From an uncultured Cocleimonas sp. (GTDB lineage Bacteria > Pseudomonadota > Gammaproteobacteria > Thiotrichales > Thiotrichaceae): DNA of 6,830 bases. Under the pieces are notes generated by a model. It was not told the origin of the DNA. It searched no databases and saw only the letters and a list, made by a program, of their open reading frames with translations. The stretch's first letter is position 1; every line of letters begins with the position of its first letter. The DNA lies in assembly GCA_937974135.1 (NCBI GenBank), contig CALJIH010000304.1, positions 1-6,830 of the forward strand, in the 5' to 3' direction. A program made the position numbers and the translations under genes. Positions 1 to 4,878 of this stretch are shown here, piece after piece.

Positions 1-24
1 GGTGAACAACATTTGTTGTTCACC
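1..24 (-). terminator. Perfect palindromic hairpin after the binding-protein gene
   Basis: Bases 1-11 (GGTGAACAACA) are the exact reverse complement of bases 14-24, so the transcript can fold a stem of about 10 base pairs with a short loop. It begins 23 bases past the stop codon of the minus-strand binding-protein gene, where a terminator or an intercistronic hairpin would be expected. The T-tract needed for an intrinsic terminator would lie to the left of base 1 and cannot be seen. It could instead be a stabilising hairpin between the binding-protein gene and downstream transporter genes. Confidence 0.5.
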
Positions 25-47
25 GACTTGGGTACTATCAATTGATC

Positions 48-1025
48 TTATTTAATCAATGCAGCTAACTTTGCTTTAGCTGGTGCACTTAACCATTGTG
101 ACCAAATATTACTATTTGCTTGAATGAACGATACAGCAGCTTCTTCAGCAGATGCTTTGTTATCTTTTTTCCATGCAAGAACAGTGTTTAACTGATCGTT
201 AGTGAACTGCATTTTAGACATTAAAGCTGTAATTTCTGGGTTTGAAGTTGCAAAAGAATTCGTTACACCTGTAACCACTTTTGATGGAGGGTAAGCTGAT
301 TTCTTAGGTGTATCTTTACAGTCTTTGTTTGAAGCACATCCGTGAACCTTTGTATCGGCTGGTCCAACATCAACCTTAACCATCTTGTACTTACCTAAAA
401 TTGCAGTAGGTGCCCAGTAGTAACCGAACCATGGTTTCTTATCTTCGTATGCAGCACCAATTGAAGTTGCTAATGTTTCACCAGAACCGTGGTTGAATAC
501 TTCCATACCTTTACCAGCAAAATCCCAAGCCTTGATATAATGATCATTAGCTGTACGACAACCCCAACCAACAGGACAGTTGTGGAACTTACCGCCAACA
601 GCAGCTGGGTTAGCTAGAATGCCATCAATTTTTGTTAGCTCTGGGTTTGACTTAGCTAAGTAATCTGGGATCCACCATCCTTCTTCACCACCGTCTCTGA
701 AAACTTTAGCAACAGTTTTAACTTTACCCGCTTTTTCGATTTTTTCGTAAACAGGAGCATTGTTGTACCACATCTCAGTTGCGATATCAGGCTTACCAGT
801 TTCAGCAAGTGACGTAGCAGCAGTTACAGTAGCTGAAGGAACAGTTGTTACTTTACAACCGTAACCTTGCTCCATTAAGAACTTTGCAACTTGAGTGATA
901 AATTGAGAAGAAGCCCAGTTCATTTCAGTGATTGAAACATCACCACATTTAGCTGCTTGGGCTGGACTTGACATAGCTGCAAATAAAACTGCAGTACTGA
1001 TTATACTAAATAAACTTTTTTTCAT
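48..1025 (-). CDS. Periplasmic substrate-binding protein, glycine betaine/choline (OpuAC) family ABC transporter
   Basis: This is the solute-capturing subunit of an ABC importer for a betaine-like or related quaternary ammonium compound, and it acts in the periplasm. Numbering from the preferred start, residues 1-24 form a signal peptide (MKKSLF, hydrophobic core, then PAQA) with likely cleavage before A25. No lipobox is present, so the protein is probably soluble. The mature part is one OpuAC-type domain rich in tryptophans typical of betaine cages: EMNW (34-37), EMW (84-86), EGWW (115-118), GWGC (153-156) and PWFGYYWAP (198-206). Six cysteines (27, 57, 150, 156, 230, 236) could form three disulfides, as seen in related binding proteins. 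An ATG three codons earlier (1034) is only one base from GGAGG, so 1025 is the better start (325 residues). Glycines are mostly GGT and aromatic codons often end in C, suggesting high expression. No permease or ATPase gene is in the window; they may lie to the left. The exact ligand is unknown. Confidence 0.9.
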   Translation of the reverse strand: MKKSLFSIISTAVLFAAMSSPAQAAKCGDVSITEMNWASSQFITQVAKFLMEQGYGCKVTTVPSATVTAATSLAETGKPDIATEMWYNNAPVYEKIEKAGKVKTVAKVFRDGGEEGWWIPDYLAKSNPELTKIDGILANPAAVGGKFHNCPVGWGCRTANDHYIKAWDFAGKGMEVFNHGSGETLATSIGAAYEDKKPWFGYYWAPTAILGKYKMVKVDVGPADTKVHGCASNKDCKDTPKKSAYPPSKVVTGVTNSFATSNPEITALMSKMQFTNDQLNTVLAWKKDNKASAEEAAVSFIQANSNIWSQWLSAPAKAKLAALIK

Positions 1026-1034
1026 TATTTTCAT

Positions 1035-1040
1035 TCCTCC
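1035..1040 (-). promoter_or_regulatory. Strong Shine-Dalgarno site that decides the binding-protein start
   Basis: The minus strand reads GGAGGA immediately before the first ATG (1034), which leaves no usable spacing. A second in-frame ATG at 1025 lies about ten bases after the GGAGG core, a workable distance. Initiation is therefore more likely at 1025, and the predicted signal peptide then starts with the usual MKK. Confidence 0.75.
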
Positions 1041-1154
1041 ATGGATTTGATAAAGAATTACCTTAGTAATAACTAATTAATTTAATTTAAACAATAAATT
1101 TATATGATTTATAAAGATGGGGTTCGTAAAACTAATTTTATTATTACTGACTTA

Positions 1155-1183
1155 AAAGTAGCACTGGGTTTAAGTTTAGTCAA
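1155..1183 (-). promoter_or_regulatory. Predicted sigma70 promoter of the binding-protein gene
   Basis: On the minus strand a -35 box TTGACT (1183-1178) is followed, after 17 bases, by TACTTT (1160-1155) preceded by TGC, an extended -10. Transcription would start near 1148, giving a leader of about 120 bases. The -10 hexamer is poor, which suits an activator-dependent promoter. AT-rich TATAAA strings at 1108-1113 and 1099-1104 are alternative -10 elements without a good -35. The rest of the 1026-1272 gap shows no gene. Confidence 0.5.
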
Positions 1184-1192
1184 AACACTAAA
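1175..1192. promoter_or_regulatory. Inverted repeat TTTAGT-N6-ACTAAA overlapping the -35 box
   Basis: Bases 1175-1180 (TTTAGT) and 1187-1192 (ACTAAA) are exact reverse complements separated by six bases, and they cover the predicted -35 hexamer. The ACTAAA arm recurs in the upstream dyad at 1214-1219. LysR proteins commonly bind a recognition site near -65 and a second, weaker activation site near -35, and this repeat is in the right place for the latter. In so AT-rich a stretch the match could be chance. Confidence 0.35.
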
Positions 1193-1204
1193 AATAAACT
1201 GGAC

Positions 1205-1219
1205 TTGAGAAAAACTAAA
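1205..1219. promoter_or_regulatory. Candidate LysR operator upstream of the binding-protein gene
   Basis: The bases read TTGAG-AAAAA-CTAAA, a dyad of the form TTNAG-N5-CTNAA that contains the T-N11-A LysR signature. Twelve bases (1205-1216) are identical to 2183-2194 next to the regulator gene. The dyad centre is about 64 bases upstream of the predicted start at 1148, and its edge is 21 bases from the -35 box, exactly as at the aldehyde dehydrogenase promoter. A larger inverted repeat, TGGGTTTA (1165-1172) with TAAACCCA (1216-1223), brackets it and the second dyad. Confidence 0.6.
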
Positions 1220-1272
1220 CCCATGTTAATACCCAATGACGTAATTAATATAGTCTAAATTTTGGAAATGTC

Positions 1273-2148
1273 TCAACTATTTAACAATTTAATTTGTTTA
1301 CGCACTTCATCAATAAATTCAGAGGTCGCTAAAGATAAACTTCTGTTAGTAGGCTGCAACAAAAACAATTGTCTTGTCAGTGATGTATCATCTAATTTTT
1401 TTGCAATTAGATTAGGCGCTAATGATGATGCCATACGTGGTAATAAGGTTATACCAAAGCCAGAATCTACAAAAGCTAATAAAGAAGAGACGTTTCTGAT
1501 TTTTAAGTGTGCAGCGGAAACTAGCTTCTGTATATCTGCATGATTCGAGAGTTCTAATAGATCGTTAGAAATAAATGGATGTGCGAGTAAATCATTTATT
1601 GTCAGTGGATTTTTATTTTTCTCTAATGGATGACCTTTTGGTACTAAACATATAAAAGGCTCTTCGGTTAATAATTCTGACTTGAGATTTATTGAGCTCG
1701 GTGAAAGACTGGCAATACCAAAATCTGAAGATCCTTCTGAAACCGTTCTAGCAACAGAATATGAGTCTATGTCCCTTAAATCTACCTGAATGTTTGGTTT
1801 ATTTTTATATAACTCAGTAATCACTAAAGGAATTAGATGTGTCGCTACTGAAGGTACAGCGGCAATTCTCACGTGCCCACTTTTACCAGAAGCATAACGT
1901 TGAATGTCATCAACTGCTTTTTCGTGTTCGCTAACAGCACGTGTCGAACATTCACGAAAGAATTCTCCAAATTGAGTTAATACTTGCTTGCGTTCACCTT
2001 CAAATAACTGCTGACCCGTTTCTTCTTCGATGAGTTTTAAGGTTAAAGAGACCGCAGATGGTGATCGATGTAAGACTTTAGCAGCTTCGCTTAGCGAGTT
2101 GTAACGACTAACGGCCAAAAATTGACGCATGTATTCAAGTTTAATCAT
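1273..2148 (-). CDS. LysR-type transcriptional regulator
   Basis: This is a DNA-binding regulator of the LysR family, 291 residues from the preferred start, a normal family length. Residues 4-63 form the winged helix-turn-helix, with the recognition region around SLSEAAKVLHRSPSAVSLTL (18-37) followed by the wing (GQQLFEGERK, 45-54). Residues from about 90 (GHVRIAAVPS) onward form the two-lobed effector-binding domain; DFGIAS (142-147) and SGFGITLLPR (229-238) are typical family segments. The frame is open to an ATG at 2238, but the extra 30 residues have no family similarity and would cover the divergent promoter, so the start at 2148 is preferred; no strong ribosome site precedes either. The gene is divergent from the aldehyde dehydrogenase gene and points toward the binding-protein gene. 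A candidate operator 35 bases upstream of its start suggests autoregulation. The inducer is unknown and is presumably the imported compound or a catabolite. Confidence 0.92.
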   Translation of the reverse strand: MIKLEYMRQFLAVSRYNSLSEAAKVLHRSPSAVSLTLKLIEEETGQQLFEGERKQVLTQFGEFFRECSTRAVSEHEKAVDDIQRYASGKSGHVRIAAVPSVATHLIPLVITELYKNKPNIQVDLRDIDSYSVARTVSEGSSDFGIASLSPSSINLKSELLTEEPFICLVPKGHPLEKNKNPLTINDLLAHPFISNDLLELSNHADIQKLVSAAHLKIRNVSSLLAFVDSGFGITLLPRMASSLAPNLIAKKLDDTSLTRQLFLLQPTNRSLSLATSEFIDEVRKQIKLLNS

Positions 2149-2182
2149 TATAAATTTGCCATAATGGTTTGTTTGGAATAAT

Positions 2183-2197
2183 TTGAGAAAAACTGAA
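2183..2197. promoter_or_regulatory. Candidate LysR operator in the divergent promoter region
   Basis: The bases read TTGAG-AAAAA-CTGAA, a TTNAG-N5-CTNAA dyad nearly identical to that at 1205-1219 (12 identical contiguous bases, 14 of 15 overall). It lies between the regulator and the aldehyde dehydrogenase gene, 21 bases before the -35 box of the latter, with its centre about 65 bases before the predicted start. It also lies just upstream of the regulator gene, where binding could repress its own transcription. A half copy in reverse orientation, TTCTCAA (2245-2251), overlaps the -10 region. Confidence 0.65.
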
Positions 2198-2217
2198 GCA
2201 GAAGTTAACTTTATACG

Positions 2218-2236
2218 GTTGACCTTAAATGTCAAC
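2218..2236. promoter_or_regulatory. Inverted repeat GTTGAC-N7-GTCAAC overlapping the -35 box
   Basis: Bases 2218-2223 and 2231-2236 are exact reverse complements with a seven-base spacer and cover the predicted -35 hexamer TTGACC. The position matches the second (activation) site used by LysR proteins. The half-site differs from TTNAG, so it might belong to another regulator or be a chance by-product of the -35 sequence. Confidence 0.4.
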
Positions 2237-2248
2237 AAGGCTTATTCT
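2219..2248 (+). promoter_or_regulatory. Predicted sigma70 promoter of the aldehyde dehydrogenase operon
   Basis: TTGACC (2219-2224) matches the -35 consensus in five of six positions. After 18 bases comes TATTCT (2243-2248), four of six for -10, giving a start near 2255 and a leader of about 32 bases. A weak -10 again suits activator dependence. GATAAT (2260-2265) is a better -10 but has no -35 at the right distance. Confidence 0.5.
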
Positions 2249-2271
2249 CAAGTTAAAGCGATAATATAAAT

Positions 2272-2286
2272 ATGAGTGAACAATAA
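2272..2286 (+). other. Possible four-codon leader reading frame abutting the dehydrogenase start
   Basis: The bases give ATG AGT GAA CAA TAA, a frame encoding MSEQ whose stop codon directly touches the ATG of the aldehyde dehydrogenase in the same frame. The eight bases ATGAGTGA occur at both ATGs, 15 bases apart, so a small duplication may have produced it. Neither ATG has a clear Shine-Dalgarno site. It may have no function, or it may supply ribosomes to the next gene by termination-reinitiation. Confidence 0.2.
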
Positions 2287-3738
2287 ATGAGTGATTTAAA
2301 TAAAAATTATGTTGCGGGTGAATGGGTTGCCGGTGATAGTGAAATAGAAAATATAAATCCATCAAACCTAAAAGAAGTCATCGGTAATTATGCGCAAGCG
2401 TCGCAAAGTCAATTAGATACGGCCTTAAACGCTGCCAGTGAAGCGCAGAAGATATGGGCTAATACTGGCTTAGAGTCACGATATAGTGCGTTGATGGCAA
2501 TTGGTACAGAACTCATCGCTCGTTCAGAAGAGCTTGGTACTTTGCTGGCGCGAGAGGAAGGTAAACCGTTGGCTGAAGGTAAAGGCGAGATTTATCGATC
2601 TGGACAATTTTTTACCTACTATGCTGCTGAAGTTTTGCGTCAAATAGGTGAAACGGCAGATTCAGTTCGTGATGATATTGAGATTGATGTACGCCGTGAA
2701 CCGGTCGGAATTGTAGCGATCATTTCGCCATGGAATTTCCCTACAGCAACAGCGGTTTGGAAAATAGCGCCCGCACTGGCTTTTGGTAATGCCGTAATTT
2801 GGAAACCCGCAAATCTTGTGCCGGCATCAGCCGTGGCTTTAACAGAAATAATCTCACGACAAAATCTGCCGAAAGGGTTGTTCCAATTATTAATGGGCTC
2901 GGGTGGTAAAATCGGCCAAAGCTTAGTGGAAAGTCCCATGGTTGATGCGATCAGTTTTACCGGCTCGGTTGATGTCGGTCGCCACATTGCTAGCTCTTGC
3001 ATTCAAAACTTCACTCGTGTTCAACTAGAGATGGGAAGTAAGAATGCGTTAGCAATTATGGATGATGCAAACATCGATACTGCTGTTGCTTGTGCGTTAA
3101 ATGGAGCATTTGGTGGCACAGGGCAAAAATGTACCGCGTCATCACGTGTTGTTGTGCATGAGTCAATACACGATGAATTTGTCGAACGTTTCGTTACTGG
3201 GGCAAAAGCAATGGTTGTTGATCATGCTTTAAAAGAAGGCACGCAAGTTGGCCCAGTTTCTTCCGCAGAGCAGTTAGACGAAAACTTAAAAAATATCGCT
3301 TTAGCTAAATCAGAAGGTGGTGAATTAATGTGTGGTGGTGGCCGTGTAGAGCGCGAACACGAAGGCTATTACATGGAGCCAACCATTTTCACTAATACCC
3401 AAAATAACTTTGAAGTAAATCAAGAAGAATTATTTGCGCCGATGGCTTGTGTGATTAAAGTAGGAAGTTATGAGGAAGCATTGACGACAGTGAATGACAC
3501 GCGCTTTGGCTTAACTTCTGGGATTATCACCGAATCACTCTCGCGAGCGTCACATTTCAGGCGCAATGCTAAAACAGGTTGTGTAATGGTGAACTTACCT
3601 ACAGCAGGAACTGATTATCACGTGCCATTTGGTGGTCGTGGCGAATCTAGTTATGGTCCAAGAGAGCAGGGTAGCTACGCTAAAGATTTCTACACGATTG
3701 TAAAAACATCTTATATTCATTCAGGTGAGCCAAGCTAA
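2287..3738 (+). CDS. NAD(P)-dependent aldehyde dehydrogenase, 2-oxoglutarate semialdehyde dehydrogenase-like
   Basis: This is a cytoplasmic enzyme of the aldehyde dehydrogenase superfamily, 483 residues and full length, oxidising an aldehyde to its acid with NAD(P). The catalytic cysteine is C282 in GQKCTASSR, the general base E248 in LEMGSKN, the oxyanion asparagine N150 in SPWNFP, the cofactor loop FTGS is at 224-227, and E381 of EELFAP contacts the nicotinamide ribose. The C-terminal run around NLPTAGTDYHVPFGGR (436-451) and SSYGPREQGSYA (454-465) is what I associate with 2,5-dioxovalerate (2-oxoglutarate semialdehyde) dehydrogenases of the YcbD/KGSADH-III type. That assignment is from memory and the substrate is inferred. 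WKPAN (172-176) has N176 where many NAD-specific members have glutamate, so NADP use is possible, and G452 replaces a usual lysine. The gene leads an operon with the M19-like gene 40 bases downstream, behind a promoter with a LysR operator. It lacks a clear ribosome-binding site. Confidence 0.9.
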   Translation: MSDLNKNYVAGEWVAGDSEIENINPSNLKEVIGNYAQASQSQLDTALNAASEAQKIWANTGLESRYSALMAIGTELIARSEELGTLLAREEGKPLAEGKGEIYRSGQFFTYYAAEVLRQIGETADSVRDDIEIDVRREPVGIVAIISPWNFPTATAVWKIAPALAFGNAVIWKPANLVPASAVALTEIISRQNLPKGLFQLLMGSGGKIGQSLVESPMVDAISFTGSVDVGRHIASSCIQNFTRVQLEMGSKNALAIMDDANIDTAVACALNGAFGGTGQKCTASSRVVVHESIHDEFVERFVTGAKAMVVDHALKEGTQVGPVSSAEQLDENLKNIALAKSEGGELMCGGGRVEREHEGYYMEPTIFTNTQNNFEVNQEELFAPMACVIKVGSYEEALTTVNDTRFGLTSGIITESLSRASHFRRNAKTGCVMVNLPTAGTDYHVPFGGRGESSYGPREQGSYAKDFYTIVKTSYIHSGEPS

Positions 3739-3778
3739 ATTAATTTAGATATATCAAGTTAAATAGAAGGAAGACTTA

Positions 3779-4765
3779 ATGAGCTTAAATTATCGAATCG
3801 ATAATTTGCAGTATGCAAATTGGTCAGAAAAAATATTTAAACAAATGCGGGATGGCAAGGTTGATGCTGTTCATGTAACCATTGTCTATCATGAAAATTT
3901 TCGTGAAATGGTCGCTGAAATTGAAAAGTGGAATAGTTACTTTGAACGCTTTCCAAAACTGATTTTCCACGGTAAATACGCTGAAGATGTAAAGTTAGCC
4001 AGAGAAACTGATCGCACTGCAATTTTCTTTGGTTTTCAAAACCCCTCACCTATTGAAGATGATATTGGTTTGGTTGAAATCTGCCATTCGCTTGGCGTAC
4101 GTTTTATGCAGCTCACGTACAATAATCAATCTTTATTAGCGACGGGTTGCTATGAAGCTGAAGATCCTGGCGTGACACGCATGGGGCGTGAAGTGATAGA
4201 AGAAATGAATCGTGTCGGTTTAGTGGTGGATATGAGCCATTCTGCAGAACGCTCAACGTTAGATGCTATTGATATTTCATCTCGACCTATTGCGATTACC
4301 CATGCGAATCCTGCTTTTTGGCATCCAGCAAAACGTAATAAATCAAATGAAGTCTTGAAAGCTTTGGCGGCCAAAGGAGGGATGTTAGGCCTTTCTTTGT
4401 ATCCGCATCACCTCAAAGACGGCTCAGATTGTACGCTTGAAAGTTTTTGCCAGATGGTGGCTGATACCGCTGATCTGATGGGGGTTGAGAATGTTGGTTT
4501 GGGTTCGGATTTATGCCAAGATCAACCAGACTCTGTGGTTGAGTGGATGCGTGTAGGTCGTTGGACCAAAAAGATTGACTACGGAGAAGGCTCTAAAGAT
4601 AACGCAGGATTCCCACCAATGCCTACATGGTTTGAAGATAATCGCCATTTTGGAAATATTGAAGCTGGTCTTAAGCAACATGGTTTTAACGAAGCAGATT
4701 GTGCCGCAGTGATGGGTATGAACTGGTTGAATTTTTATGAAAAGAACTTTGTGCCTGAAAAGTAA
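3779..4765 (+). CDS. Membrane dipeptidase-like protein, peptidase family M19, with degenerate metal site
   Basis: This 328-residue TIM-barrel amidohydrolase-type protein is related to renal (membrane) dipeptidases and has no signal peptide, so it is cytoplasmic. Family landmarks are VDMSH (150-154), ITHANP (173-178), KRNKSNE (185-191) and GLGSD (240-244); these hold H154, H175, R186 and D244, matching metal- or substrate-binding H198, H219, R230 and D288 of the human enzyme. The N-terminal HxD zinc pair is absent (the matching stretch is IDNLQYANW, 7-15), the bridging glutamate is Q87 in FGFQN, and the active-site histidine H152 of the human enzyme aligns with Y114. A true binuclear dipeptidase is therefore unlikely. 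The start is supported by AGAAGGAA at 3765-3772, seven bases away; an in-frame TAG at 3764 rules out a longer N-terminus. From memory, similar proteins are encoded beside the dimethylglycine demethylation genes of pseudomonads. Here it follows the aldehyde dehydrogenase gene in one likely operon. The reaction is unknown. Confidence 0.85.
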   Translation: MSLNYRIDNLQYANWSEKIFKQMRDGKVDAVHVTIVYHENFREMVAEIEKWNSYFERFPKLIFHGKYAEDVKLARETDRTAIFFGFQNPSPIEDDIGLVEICHSLGVRFMQLTYNNQSLLATGCYEAEDPGVTRMGREVIEEMNRVGLVVDMSHSAERSTLDAIDISSRPIAITHANPAFWHPAKRNKSNEVLKALAAKGGMLGLSLYPHHLKDGSDCTLESFCQMVADTADLMGVENVGLGSDLCQDQPDSVVEWMRVGRWTKKIDYGEGSKDNAGFPPMPTWFEDNRHFGNIEAGLKQHGFNEADCAAVMGMNWLNFYEKNFVPEK

Positions 4766-4780
4766 TAAAATCATTTTGTA

Positions 4781-4849
4781 AAAAGACACCCCCCTACTTT
4801 TTACATCTTTTATATTCAAAACCTCATAAAAGTAGGGGGGGTGTCTTTT
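4781..4849. terminator. Long G/C-run hairpin, likely terminator and possible dispersed palindrome
   Basis: The arm at 4781-4801 (21 bases, with a run of six C) pairs with 4828-4849 (22 bases, with a run of seven G), leaving one extra G and a 26-base loop. The stem is flanked by A-runs on the left and ends in TTTT on the right, so it can act as an intrinsic terminator in either direction. It begins 15 bases after the M19-like gene and should separate that operon from the 590-residue gene. The loop is long for a terminator. The GGGTGTCTTTT arm resembles palindromes I recall near IS200-like transposases, so it may be a mobile repeat; that is only a guess. Confidence 0.65.
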
Positions 4850-4878
4850 AAATGCTGTTTATTTGATAAAATACTCCT

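Noticed and set aside
1063..1076. Small dyad TTAGT-AATA-ACTAA in the leader of the binding-protein gene
   Set aside because: Five A/T-rich base pairs around a four-base loop are too weak for a riboswitch or attenuator and are expected by chance in this AT-rich leader.
1035..1272. Riboswitch or small RNA in the leader upstream of the binding-protein gene
   Set aside because: I found no conserved riboswitch core or strong stem; the region is explained by promoter and operator elements.
1262..1543. 93-codon open frame on the plus strand
   Set aside because: It lies antisense inside the 3' end of the LysR gene, has no ribosome site, and its product looks like no protein family.
2149..2238. 30-codon N-terminal extension of the LysR protein
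   Set aside because: It has no family similarity, the helix-turn-helix begins normally at the ATG at 2148, and the extension would place the operator and the divergent promoter inside the coding region.
2640..3002. 120-codon minus-strand frame inside the aldehyde dehydrogenase gene
   Set aside because: It is opposite a well-supported enzyme gene whose motifs are intact and has no start signal of its own.
3837..4374. Two short minus-strand frames (3837-4049 and 4150-4374) inside the M19-like gene
   Set aside because: Both are shadows of a continuous, family-supported plus-strand gene.
4511..4819. 102-codon minus-strand frame spanning the end of the M19-like gene and the hairpin
   Set aside because: It would start within the hairpin loop, has no ribosome site and overlaps a better-supported gene for most of its length.
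4766..4878. CRISPR repeat or attachment site at the long hairpin
   Set aside because: There is one inverted pair only, no direct repeats with spacers, and no integrase or cas gene nearby.
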